Source of the DNA: Thermoplasmatota archaeon | GTDB lineage: Archaea; Thermoplasmatota; Thermoplasmata; Thermoplasmatales; Thermoplasmataceae | Length of the DNA stretch: 64,000 nt | Direction of reading: 5' to 3' | NCBI GenBank assembly: GCA_023379355.1 | Contig: JAMCUD010000056.1 | Location: forward strand, 1 to 64,000 | The notes under the pieces: model-generated | The model's database searches: none | Told to the model about the DNA's origin: nothing | What the model saw: the letters and a program-made list of their open reading frames with translations, nothing else | Made by a program: the position numbers and the translations under genes | Shown: positions 35,631-44,286 of the stretch, piece by piece | Layout: the number at the start of each line of letters is the position of its first letter | Numbering within the stretch: position 1 is the stretch's first letter

Positions 35631-37219
35631 TCGGTTCGGATCGCTTTCGCTCATTCAGGATCGCTGTTGAGGAATATTTCAGGCAACACAGTGAAGATAC
35701 CGTCAGCATAGATAGTGAAGTGAGCATAGAGTTCGAAACCACAGAGATCTCAATCAACAGATCTCCCCATGCTGTTTTATTTGAGAAAATAAAGGGTTTC
35801 AAAGATTACCGGCTGGTCACAAATCTGCTTGGAACAGAAAATCGAATACTTTATTTCACAGGATCAGACAGCAGAGAGGCATTTCTTAGCAAATGGACCA
35901 AGGCTATTGGTCCGGATACACCATATGATCCTGAATACACATCAAATCCCAATTTTCTAAAAAATATTTTCTGTGAAGGTGATATTGATCTTTTCTCACT
36001 GCCAGCTCCAGTTCATTATGTCAACGATGGATCAAAGTTGTCAAAGGGCAGATACATTACCTCCGCACTTGTTGTTTCCAGGAACCCGGATGACCCATCC
36101 ACTCATAACCTTGGCTTTTCAAGGATACAGCTTCTGGAAAAAAATAAATTTGGCTTCGATGCCGGGAGCAGGGGCCACACATGGGGCAACATCCAGAGGG
36201 CAATGAGGGATGGAAACCATGTTGATCTGACATTTGTGATCGGAGTGCATCCTATCCTTTATCTCCTTGGTGCCTCATTCATCGAAAATGAATACCGTAG
36301 GTCAGGGGTCTTTCTTGATACATTCCTTTACAGGGGCTACAGAAACGACATTTCTGTTCCCGCAGATGCGGAGATTGTAATAGAGGCATCAATGGATTTC
36401 TCAGAAAGGGCGGATGAAGGTCCTTTTGCTGAATATACAGGATACATGGGCTATGACACGACCGGGTATGTGGCACATGCCAGGTCATTGCTGGTCAGGG
36501 ACCACCCGATCTATTACGATATACTGCCATCAAACTCAGATGAGCATCTTAATATTTTTTCATTCCCAAGGTCCCTCTCAATATCCAGGGACTTAGTGGA
36601 ACGCTTGCCCGGAGGTTCAGATGTCAAGATAGAATGGCCATCATATGCATCAAGGTTCCTCGCTATTGGATATGTAAAGTCAAAGGCAGGTGATCTCAGG
36701 TTACAGGCAGCCTGCGGCATAATTTCTAGCGACCCTCTTTGGGCAAAATTTGTTTTCATGTTCGACAGAGAATCTGATCTGTCCCTGTTTGGTGTCTTTT
36801 CTTCTCTTGCCGCTTCATCGCAAAAGGGGTTTACCAATGTATTGATGCTTCCAGAATCCTTCATCATTTCCTCTGATATAGGTTCAGGAGGAAAAATGAG
36901 TTCCAGCAGGATGATTGCGCTCCTTGATCCAGTTGAGTACTCAGTTGAGCATGGGAACGATCTGGTTGTGATAAAAAGCGGCGGGAAGAGATGCACGATC
37001 TCCTACGAACCACCTGGTAATTCTGACCTAGAAATAATGATGCCGTCAGATATTGACATCCATGACCAGAAGAAAGTGGGTTGGGCCCTTTCCACCCGTG
37101 TAAATCCAGCAAGGGACATATCCATTACTAGAAATAGAATGACTATATCCGCACTTTCAGGCCATCCGGAAGTACCTGTGCTTCCTCATAACCCTGGGGA
37201 TGCAGGGAAAATGCAGTGA
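35627..37219 (+). CDS. ubiD: UbiD-family prenylated-FMN decarboxylase
   Basis: 530 residues. UbiD features: HNLGFSRIQLLEKNKFGF (Y/F-R-x-Q segment), GRGHTW-type SRGHTWGNIQRA, THVIGVHP-type FVIGVHPILYLLGAS, and the FAEYTGYMG acidic loop (with the conserved Glu). These enzymes decarboxylate aromatic or alpha,beta-unsaturated acids using prenylated FMN made by UbiX, which is not in the window. ATG overlaps the permease stop (ATGA). A role in quinone synthesis is possible, but the permease partner argues for catabolism. The substrate is unknown. Confidence 0.85.
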   Translation: MIGSDRFRSFRIAVEEYFRQHSEDTVSIDSEVSIEFETTEISINRSPHAVLFEKIKGFKDYRLVTNLLGTENRILYFTGSDSREAFLSKWTKAIGPDTPYDPEYTSNPNFLKNIFCEGDIDLFSLPAPVHYVNDGSKLSKGRYITSALVVSRNPDDPSTHNLGFSRIQLLEKNKFGFDAGSRGHTWGNIQRAMRDGNHVDLTFVIGVHPILYLLGASFIENEYRRSGVFLDTFLYRGYRNDISVPADAEIVIEASMDFSERADEGPFAEYTGYMGYDTTGYVAHARSLLVRDHPIYYDILPSNSDEHLNIFSFPRSLSISRDLVERLPGGSDVKIEWPSYASRFLAIGYVKSKAGDLRLQAACGIISSDPLWAKFVFMFDRESDLSLFGVFSSLAASSQKGFTNVLMLPESFIISSDIGSGGKMSSSRMIALLDPVEYSVEHGNDLVVIKSGGKRCTISYEPPGNSDLEIMMPSDIDIHDQKKVGWALSTRVNPARDISITRNRMTISALSGHPEVPVLPHNPGDAGKMQ

Positions 37220-37385
37220 GTTAATATTTATCTGTTTCTTATTAAGTTTAATCTACTGGAATAGATGCCAAAAATTGCGTTTTCAATATGAAAAATAATT
37301 ATATATTGCCATAAAATAAGGGTACGCGTGGAATGGCGTTTCCACAGTGAAAACTGCCAATGCAACTGGCTGATGACGCCTGTTT

Positions 37386-38339
37386 ATGGTGCCAGAAATG
37401 AATGCAGTTACATTGGAAGAAACCATAGTACAATACCTGTTCGTTATCCTAAGCGCCCCACTTTTTTCGGGCATCTTGAATAAGGCAAAGGCAAGGGTAG
37501 AGTCAAGGAAGGGTCCAAGTATACTGCAGCCCTATTATGATCTTCACAAACTTTTCAGGAAAGAGACTGTAATCCCGGAAAACTCATCACTGCTGTTTGT
37601 TGCGATTCCGTATGTTGCCTTTGGGATCTATTCTCTTATTGCCCTGATCATTCCGGTCCTCATTCCGGAACCTGTGTATTTTACCTATTCAGGCGATTTG
37701 CTCGCAGGTGCAATTCTCTTCTCACTTGTCGGGTTTCTGAAGATGGTTGCAGCCATGGATAGCCGGAGCAACTATTCTGCCATGGGGGCTTCAAGAGTTG
37801 TATCCTTTACTTTTCTCAGTGAGGCAACATTGATAATGGTATTTTTCGGAGTCTCTCTAATAACCGGCACAAACAACCCATATGTGACGAATCACTTCCT
37901 CATCACCTTTCCATCCGCTAATCTGAACCTCCCTCATGTCTTTGCTACCCTGGCATTCTTCATGTTATTTTTCTATGAAACCGGAAAAATTCCAGTGGAG
38001 AGCGAGGGAAACCAGGAACTTGGCATGGTCGATTCTGCAATAAATTATGAATATTCAGGTAAACTGCTGGCAATAAACAAATGGACATCACACATCAAAC
38101 AGTACCTGCTTGGTTCAGTGCTTCTGAATGTGTTTCTCATTCCCTGGGGTCTCACTTCCACCTGGCCAGCCTTTCTTCTGGACATTCCAGTTATGATGGG
38201 TAAATGGCTTCTGCTGATACTGATCGTCATAGTGGTTGAAACTACCTTTGCAAAACTCCGTCTTTACAGGATTATTGACTTTCTCGCGGTCGCTTTCGCA
38301 TTCTCCATTCTGTTTCTCATTCTCAGCGAGGTGGTATGA
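37386..38339 (+). CDS. Hydrogenase-4/complex-I-like membrane subunit HyfC/NuoH type
   Basis: 317 residues, eight membrane helices. KARVESRKGPSILQPYYDLHKL contains the NuoH/HycD R-x-G-P loop that faces the hydrophilic arm (region ~35-60), and FFYETGKIPVESEGNQELG carries the conserved E-x-x-R/K-x-P acidic loop. It is the anchor for the small and large subunits. The first gene of the six-gene cluster; a TATA-like region near 37300 is upstream. The next gene starts within its last 4 nt. Confidence 0.88.
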   Translation: MVPEMNAVTLEETIVQYLFVILSAPLFSGILNKAKARVESRKGPSILQPYYDLHKLFRKETVIPENSSLLFVAIPYVAFGIYSLIALIIPVLIPEPVYFTYSGDLLAGAILFSLVGFLKMVAAMDSRSNYSAMGASRVVSFTFLSEATLIMVFFGVSLITGTNNPYVTNHFLITFPSANLNLPHVFATLAFFMLFFYETGKIPVESEGNQELGMVDSAINYEYSGKLLAINKWTSHIKQYLLGSVLLNVFLIPWGLTSTWPAFLLDIPVMMGKWLLLILIVIVVETTFAKLRLYRIIDFLAVAFAFSILFLILSEVV

Positions 38340-38980
38340 ACATGCTTTCCGAAATCATAGTTCTTCTGAGTGCAGCTGCAGTCATAACAGCCTTTTACAT
38401 TCAGAGCCAGGAATTTATAAGATCCATGGTCAGAGGCCAGCTCATACAGTCCCTAGTAATTGCCGGCGTATCCTTCATTATTGCTTACTATGAAAAGTCC
38501 GTTGATCTCCTGATACTGGGGATACTCCTGATTGTACTGCGTGGAATTCTGATCACTTATTTCCTGCTTCTCCGCATACCCAGGAGAAGCAGCTACCTGT
38601 ATGAGAGAAATGTCAGCGTCCCCTATCTGCTGCTGGTCGATCTGATATTTGTGGTTATAGCTACCTTTGCAGTATATTCCCTTGCATTTTCCAGAATTCA
38701 GCCTGATTCAATCATTCAGGATCCCTCAGTGCTGCTGTTTCCGCTCATACTCTTCTTTCAGGGGCTCTTCCTTATTACATCCAGGAAAGCGACCCTCACA
38801 CAGGTGGTAGGTTATGTCGAGGAAGAAAACGCCTTGATTCTGTTCGGCCTTTTCCTCCTCCCCGTTCCTATAATTATTGAGGCAAGTGTTTTTCTGGATG
38901 TTCTTGCCCTGGTGATAATTTCAACAGTGGTCACGCAGGAAAAGGGAAGGCATGAACCAATGGAGGAGTTGAAAGGATGA
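38336..38980 (+). CDS. Hydrogenase-4-like membrane subunit HyfE type
   Basis: 214 residues, about six to seven membrane helices in an N-to-C order like HyfE (a fusion of NuoK-like helices with an extra domain). QEFIRSMVRGQLIQSLVIAG near residue 25 and IDLLILGILLIVLRGIL-type helix 3 with basic loop RIPRRSSYLYERN fit HyfE. Both ends overlap neighbouring genes by 4 nt (ATGA), indicating translational coupling. Confidence 0.8.
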   Translation: MNMLSEIIVLLSAAAVITAFYIQSQEFIRSMVRGQLIQSLVIAGVSFIIAYYEKSVDLLILGILLIVLRGILITYFLLLRIPRRSSYLYERNVSVPYLLLVDLIFVVIATFAVYSLAFSRIQPDSIIQDPSVLLFPLILFFQGLFLITSRKATLTQVVGYVEEENALILFGLFLLPVPIIIEASVFLDVLALVIISTVVTQEKGRHEPMEELKG

Positions 38981-40317
38981 ACTCTGTAATGGTCCTTGCA
39001 GCACTCATTCTTGCAATACCTGCTTCCGGCTCAATAATCTCTCTGAAGGAGTCACGGATCTCCTCAATATTCATCGGTGTCCTGGAGGTTCTGGTCGCTT
39101 CAATTCTTTACCTTTTCGGGACCTATGCAGGATATTTTTATGTGACCTCAGTTTCAAAGGTTTTCATTCTGATGGTCGCTTCCATCTTTCTTCTTTCCTC
39201 TCTGTATTCAAGAGTCTATCTGGATAAAGATTCCTGGCTGAAGGATCACCATTTTTTCATGCTCCTTGATCTCTTCACAACTTCAATGATGTTTGCCTTG
39301 GTGGTCAATAACTACGGTCTGATGTGGGTGGGAATTGAAGCAACAACAATATCCTCAGCAATCCTTATAATGACCGAAAAAAATGAGGTATCACTCGAGG
39401 CTACCTGGAGATACATACTCATAGTTTCTGCAGGCGTTACCTTTGCATTCATTTCAATAATCCTAATATATTACAGTTTTGGAACCCTTGAAATAAGCAG
39501 CATAATTTCTAAAGGAACTGGCAACAGCCTGGTTCTCAGGCTCGCTGTTTCAATAGCACTTCTTGGTTTTGGAACGAAGGTTGGGATTTTCCCGGTTCAT
39601 ACATGGCTCCCGGATGCACACAGCGAGTCACCGGCCCCTGTAAGTGCAATGTTCTCCGGTGTTCTCCTCCCTACGGCCCTTTATGTTCTCTACATGATCT
39701 ACCGTATAGACGAGTTCAGGGAACTTTTTGTCTGGGCTGGCACTATTTCTGTCATTTTTGCATCTATTTTTCTGGGGGCGCAGAGGAAATACAAGAGGAT
39801 GTTTGCATACTCAACCATGGAAAATATGAGCATTGCTCTCATCGGCCTTGCGACCGGAAACCCGCTCGGGCTCACAGGTGCTCTACTACTTCTCGCTTCG
39901 CACAGTTTCGGTAAGGCTTCGGCTTTCTATTCATCAGGCAACATCCTTAAATCCACAGGAGAGAAGGAGATAGGAAAAGTGCATGGACTCTGGAAAACAA
40001 TGCCTTTTACAGGTTCCTCTCTTATTCTATCATCACTTGCTGTTACAGGCACACCGCCTTTCGGTACGTTTTTCGGTGAATTTCTGATACTATACTCCCT
40101 TTACACCGCTGGTTTTACAGGGCCCTTCATACTCCTGGCACTGTTCATCCCTGTTGCCTTCATTTCAGTAAATTACCAGGTGACAGGGATGGCTTTCGGT
40201 CGGCCGTCCGGGGGATCGGAACCTGGTCGTTTGATGCCATTCCTGGCTCTTGCTTCAGCCATTCTGAGCCTTTTGATAGGGGTACTCTATCTGGTGGTGA
40301 CATATGCAGTGGTATAG
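38977..40317 (+). CDS. Hydrogenase-4-like antiporter-type subunit HyfF (NuoM/N-like)
   Basis: 446 residues, ~13 membrane helices. NYGLMWVGIEATTISSAILI has the conserved Glu of helix 5 in Mrp-type subunits; GTKVGIFPVHTWLPDAHSES contains the conserved Lys and the W-L-P-D-A-H motif; SFGKASAFYSSGNI carries the second Lys/His in helix 12. It is therefore a plausible ion-pumping subunit, about 80 residues shorter than E. coli HyfF at the C-terminus. It overlaps the large-subunit gene by 14 nt. Confidence 0.88.
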   Translation: MNSVMVLAALILAIPASGSIISLKESRISSIFIGVLEVLVASILYLFGTYAGYFYVTSVSKVFILMVASIFLLSSLYSRVYLDKDSWLKDHHFFMLLDLFTTSMMFALVVNNYGLMWVGIEATTISSAILIMTEKNEVSLEATWRYILIVSAGVTFAFISIILIYYSFGTLEISSIISKGTGNSLVLRLAVSIALLGFGTKVGIFPVHTWLPDAHSESPAPVSAMFSGVLLPTALYVLYMIYRIDEFRELFVWAGTISVIFASIFLGAQRKYKRMFAYSTMENMSIALIGLATGNPLGLTGALLLLASHSFGKASAFYSSGNILKSTGEKEIGKVHGLWKTMPFTGSSLILSSLAVTGTPPFGTFFGEFLILYSLYTAGFTGPFILLALFIPVAFISVNYQVTGMAFGRPSGGSEPGRLMPFLALASAILSLLIGVLYLVVTYAVV

Positions 40318-41482
40318 GCATGGAAATCCTGAAGGCAGGTACATAGGTTTTACTAATTCATATGACGTCTATGAGAACGTAATATCGGAGAGAAAACACC
40401 GTTCGGATACAGACAATACGGGGATGCAATTACCTGAAGAGACGACCTTCAATTACGGTCCTTCAACCGGTGGACTGGTTGAATCTGTGAACTTTAAGAT
40501 ACACACCCCGGGCGAGCTTATAACATCAGTGCAGGTGAATTCACACTTCAAGAGGAGATCACTGAATTTCTCAGGTAAAGACATTGACACTGCTCTGATG
40601 CTTGTTGAAAGGATAAACGGATTTCACTCATCCTCCAATGCCATATGTTTCCTGAGGGCTATAGAGGATGCTACCGGTGTGGAAGTGCCTCAGCATGTAA
40701 ACATGAAGAGGATAATCTGCATAGAAATGGAAAGGATAAGAAGCCATCTGACCGTAATAGAGAGACTCTGCTCTGACGCATCGTTTGGAGTACCACACAA
40801 CAGGATTGCGATTCTAAGGGAAGAGATATCAAGGTTAATAGGGCAATCGACAGGACACAGATACATGTTCGGAATACATGGAGTCGGGAGTATTTCAGCC
40901 GATTTTTCCGGTATTCCAGAAAAACTGCTGTCAATTGTATCTGAATTCAGGGATCTTCATGAAACTCTTCTGCAGTCGAAGATCTTCCTCAACAGGTTAC
41001 AGGGAAACGGAAATACTATGGACGAATGGATGGTGGGCCCTGCAGCCAGATCTTCAGGAAAGCGTTATGATGCTAGAGTTGATTCCAGCTCACTTCCATA
41101 CTCTCCTCTCAATTTTCAGCCAATCGTGAGGATAGATGGGGACGCCTTTGGGAGGTTCATGGTCAGATCGGAGGAGATATTCTCCTCAATTGGGCTTATT
41201 GAGAGGGCTCTGGATCAAGCCTCAGGAGTTTCCCGGGAAAAACTGCCTGAGAAACATGAAAGCGGAGAGGGCGGAGCCAGGATAGAATCTCCGCAGGGAG
41301 ACTTATTTTATTACGTCTCCCTGAAAAACGGACTCATAGAGAGACTGGAGATTGCTTCACCCAGTGTCTGCAATGTGAATAGCTTCAGGAAATCCATCAG
41401 GGGAAATATACTGACAGATTTCCCATTTAACTGGGACAGCTTCGGAATATGGATTTCAGAGATGGAGGTGAACATCCGGTGA
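40304..41482 (+). CDS. Large subunit of an Ehr-like complex (HyfG/NuoD family, [NiFe] cysteines missing)
   Basis: 392 residues. The NuoC-like N-terminal domain is almost absent (~65 residues), then the NuoD/HyfG core: ERINGFHSSSNAICF at residues 102-116 aligns with the hydrogenase R-I-C-G-x-C motif, but the cysteines are Asn105 and His108. The C-terminal D-P-C-x-x-C is DSFGIW (378-383). So none of the four [NiFe] ligands exists and no nickel centre can form. MKRIICIEMERIRSHL and DGDAFGRFMVRSEEI are family landmarks. Such proteins are known as Ehr. What replaces H2 is unknown. Confidence 0.85.
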   Translation: MQWYRHGNPEGRYIGFTNSYDVYENVISERKHRSDTDNTGMQLPEETTFNYGPSTGGLVESVNFKIHTPGELITSVQVNSHFKRRSLNFSGKDIDTALMLVERINGFHSSSNAICFLRAIEDATGVEVPQHVNMKRIICIEMERIRSHLTVIERLCSDASFGVPHNRIAILREEISRLIGQSTGHRYMFGIHGVGSISADFSGIPEKLLSIVSEFRDLHETLLQSKIFLNRLQGNGNTMDEWMVGPAARSSGKRYDARVDSSSLPYSPLNFQPIVRIDGDAFGRFMVRSEEIFSSIGLIERALDQASGVSREKLPEKHESGEGGARIESPQGDLFYYVSLKNGLIERLEIASPSVCNVNSFRKSIRGNILTDFPFNWDSFGIWISEMEVNIR

Positions 41483-42111
41483 ATACAAATCTCTGGTTCC
41501 TCAAGGGTCTCAAACACAGGACAGCGACAGAAAGGTTTCCATACGCCAGCCCGGAAAAGCCGCCAATCAGACCATCGAGGATGGAGGGAACTGATTTCGT
41601 TCAGTGTCCGGTGAAAGCAATAGGTGAGGATGGAAAATGGGACATGGGAAAGTGCATTTTCTGCAGAAAATGCGAACCAGATTTCAAGCCAACCGGAGAT
41701 CAGGGCATATACCGGGTCAGGAAAACCTCCCCAAAGGAACTTCGTAGGTCATTCTATATATATCCACTGGACAGTGGTTCATGCGGATCATGCAATATTG
41801 AATTTCTCTCCATATTCAACCCACAGTATGATGCCAGCCGGCTGAAAATATTCATGACCAACACCCCAAGGCACGCTGACGCCCTGCTTGTTATGGGAAT
41901 CAGGACTGAGGGCATGGAAGCGGTGTTAAGGGAGGCACTAGAGGCAATGCCTGGCCCAAAGGTTGTCATTTCAATGGGATCATGTTCCATCTCCGGTGGA
42001 ATTCTGGGGTCTTCTCCGCTCCCGGAAGGAATAGCAGATCTTGAGATATCTGGCTGCCCTCCATCCCCTTACACAATCATTGAAGCAATTATGAAATTGA
42101 GGGGTGACTGA
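41479..42111 (+). CDS. Small subunit of the Ehr-like complex (NuoB/HyfI family) with N-terminal half-ferredoxin
   Basis: 210 residues from GTG 41479, which has GGAGGTG 8 nt upstream and overlaps the large-subunit stop as GTGA; the longer frame from 41449 is less likely. Residues ~1-70 are ferredoxin-like with C43-P, then C59-x2-C62-x2-C65: one [4Fe-4S] set made of the first motif's last Cys and the second motif's first three. The NuoB-like part has DSGSCGSCN (C102, C105), MGSCSISGG and GCPPSPYTIIEAI, complete for the N2-type cluster. It ends in the ATG of the next gene. Confidence 0.88.
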   Translation: MNTNLWFLKGLKHRTATERFPYASPEKPPIRPSRMEGTDFVQCPVKAIGEDGKWDMGKCIFCRKCEPDFKPTGDQGIYRVRKTSPKELRRSFYIYPLDSGSCGSCNIEFLSIFNPQYDASRLKIFMTNTPRHADALLVMGIRTEGMEAVLREALEAMPGPKVVISMGSCSISGGILGSSPLPEGIADLEISGCPPSPYTIIEAIMKLRGD

Positions 42112-43874
42112 TGTATCTCACTGCAATCCCATTGGTAGCCGGGGCATTCTCAATCCTTATTTCCGTTTACTGGAAAAAGGCCGGACTTTTAGTAATGGCT
42201 GCGGCATCAGTTGCTTTTCCTCTTGTAGAATTCAGACCAGGTGTCCTGATTTCATACTTTTCCCTTATTGCCTCGCTGATCTTTGTCATCACATCCATCT
42301 ATTCTGTAAGATACTCAGAAAGGTACGGCAGATGGCTTACACCATTTTTCCTCTTCACCATAGAAGGGATGCTCATAATACTCTCATCCGGGAACTATCT
42401 GGAATTGATAGCAGGATGGGAGATAATGTCAATTCCTGCATATGCAACCATAGCCCTTAACCGGGATGATTCAGCCCCTTCCTACGTATTTATGGTTTTC
42501 AGCGAAATAAGCACGATCTTTCTGGTCATAGCCGCTGTTATTTCATATTCATCCACAGGTGGCCTGACACTTGACTTTGTCAACGCCGGACCGGTAGTTC
42601 TATTACTTCTGGGACTTGGAGCTATGACAAAAATGGGGATAACTCCATTCATGATAAGCGAATGGCTTCCCATAGCACATGGAAATGCTCCAGCAAACAG
42701 TTCAGCCATATTCAGTGCGGGTATGACGCTGATGGGCGTTTTCATCATTCTTCGCCTGGCCATGGTTACAACACCCTCTCTCCTGCTTGGTCTCCTTTTC
42801 ATGGCTGTTGGAGGCATATCAGTGATGTTTGCAGCCCTATATGCATATGTTTCGGAGAATATGAAGATGCTTGGCGGGTTCAGCACAATTGAGAACAATG
42901 GTGCAATCCTAGTAGCCCTAGGTCTGTATATAGCCCTACCCGCGTCATTTTCGATTTTCCGTGAATTCATGACAGTTGTCGTGGTCATTTACTCACTTGC
43001 TCATTCAGTTGCAAAAACAGGCCTGTTTCTCGCAATAGGTTCATCCGATTCTGAAACATTTTCAGGAATTAAGGACAGGAAAAACCCATCATCCTCCATC
43101 GGAACCCTACTCATCGTAATCTCTCTCTCCGGTCTGTTCCCCACAATAGGGGGCCTTGCAACTTGGATGCTCCTCGAAGCACTGTTTATGGGTGCTTATA
43201 ATGGAGGCATTCTTGGAATTGCCTCAATAATCACTGGAGGGGTGATTGCAATAGGTGAGGGCCTTGCGTCCGGGGCCATGCTAAAGGTCATATCCTTCAC
43301 ACAGGCATACAGAAAAATAGGCGAGGCAAGAGACCATTATCTGACCAGCACTGTTTTTTTTGTGGGAATAATGCTGGTTCTTTTGATGGCTGTATCTACC
43401 TTCCTTATTCCTTCATACTTCCTTACAGGAAATCCGGCTGTGCTTGTATTCAATGGGTTCACAATCCAGTCTTCGCTTGGAGAGGGAACATTTGGTGTGG
43501 TTTCCCCATTATACATCATCGGGATTATTGTTGCATTTTCCCTGATAGCAAGACTGGTAATGGGTAAACCTTCCGGTGGAAGAAAAGTGAAAAGATGGAA
43601 CGGTGGGATTACTGAGGAGTCGTCGTACAACTCCTTCACGTATTCAAACAACATGAGGATGATGCTCAGAAAGATACTGAGGACCTCATATCAGGGAGAA
43701 AAGAGAATGCTTACCATAACTGATGTATTCTGGTTCTCCATGATCTCCGTTTCAAGGCTATACCGGAAATTTTCAAAGAGAGTAACATATGGGCTGATGA
43801 ACAGCTCCATTGGCTGGTATATGATTTACATGATAATAGGATTCATGGTGATTCTCATAATAGCAGCTCTATAG
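42111..43874 (+). CDS. Hydrogenase-4-like antiporter-type subunit HyfB (NuoL-like)
   Basis: 587 residues, ~15 membrane helices. GWEIMSIPAYATIALNRDD has the conserved Glu, TKMGITPFMISEWLPIAHGN the Lys and the W-L-P-x-A-H sequence, and SLAHSVAKTGLFLAIGS the helix-12 Lys. A C-terminal amphipathic region (GGRKVKRWNGGITEESS) and a final hydrophobic helix follow. It is a second putative ion-pumping subunit. Shares its first base with the small-subunit stop. It closes the cluster; no maturation protease or hyp gene is present. Confidence 0.88.
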   Translation: MYLTAIPLVAGAFSILISVYWKKAGLLVMAAASVAFPLVEFRPGVLISYFSLIASLIFVITSIYSVRYSERYGRWLTPFFLFTIEGMLIILSSGNYLELIAGWEIMSIPAYATIALNRDDSAPSYVFMVFSEISTIFLVIAAVISYSSTGGLTLDFVNAGPVVLLLLGLGAMTKMGITPFMISEWLPIAHGNAPANSSAIFSAGMTLMGVFIILRLAMVTTPSLLLGLLFMAVGGISVMFAALYAYVSENMKMLGGFSTIENNGAILVALGLYIALPASFSIFREFMTVVVVIYSLAHSVAKTGLFLAIGSSDSETFSGIKDRKNPSSSIGTLLIVISLSGLFPTIGGLATWMLLEALFMGAYNGGILGIASIITGGVIAIGEGLASGAMLKVISFTQAYRKIGEARDHYLTSTVFFVGIMLVLLMAVSTFLIPSYFLTGNPAVLVFNGFTIQSSLGEGTFGVVSPLYIIGIIVAFSLIARLVMGKPSGGRKVKRWNGGITEESSYNSFTYSNNMRMMLRKILRTSYQGEKRMLTITDVFWFSMISVSRLYRKFSKRVTYGLMNSSIGWYMIYMIIGFMVILIIAAL

Positions 43875-43994
43875 AAACCTGTTTATGCATTGAGGATACA
43901 CAGGGGACGGATTTCCATCAGGAGTATCCAGCCTCTATAAAGGAGGTCCGCGGAAGGATAAAACAGTTTCCAATGAGTTGCTTCGGTGAAAGCT
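43875..43994. other. Short intergenic region after the Ehr-like cluster
   Basis: 120 nt between the last cluster gene and the convergent small membrane gene. It has a purine-rich AAGGAGG sequence at ~43939-43945 with no start codon and frame of any length after it. I see no tRNA or repeat. Confidence 0.4.
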
Positions 43995-44165
43995 TTACCA
44001 GATCAGCCAGCTCACAGCAAAGGTTCCGAGTATTACAACTCCGATCATCAGGAAGGTGAAGAGTCTTGTGCCAATAATATCTGAGTTGGATACCTTCAAC
44101 TCAGAAAATTTGCCAAAGACATTTTCCCCGGACTTGTACTTTATGGCGTCGTTGTTTGTTATCAT
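43995..44165 (-). CDS. Small C-terminally anchored membrane protein (56 aa)
   Basis: ATG 44165 to TAA 43995. A polar N-terminus (MITNNDAIKYKSGENVFGKF) is followed by one membrane helix (TFLMIGVVILGTFAVSWLIW) at the very C-terminus. The tail-anchored shape recalls Sec61-beta or SecE-like small subunits, but their signature sequences are not present, so I leave it unnamed. Upstream, TAATATAT near 44214-44221 (minus strand) could be the TATA box, with AAAAGGAG a few bases later. Confidence 0.5.
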   Translation of the reverse strand: MITNNDAIKYKSGENVFGKFSELKVSNSDIIGTRLFTFLMIGVVILGTFAVSWLIW

Positions 44166-44286
44166 CTTAATCGCAGGTTATCATCCCATTGTCCGATTAA
44201 AAGGAGAAACCTGATATATTAGGGATATGTATTTGAAAAAACAGGGGAAAAATTCAAAATTAGAAGCATTTGAAAGAATTTGTTAC

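Noticed and set aside
36514..36996. 160-codon antisense frame inside ubiD, and similar ones inside the OYE and the NuoL-like gene
   Set aside because: Shadows of strongly coding frames with no independent start signals.
40304..41482. Calling the 37-44 kb cluster an active [NiFe] hydrogenase
   Set aside because: All four nickel-ligand cysteines are missing and no maturation genes are adjacent.
43936..43994. AAGGAGG sequence after the NuoL-like gene as a start signal
   Set aside because: No start codon with an open frame follows it on the plus strand.
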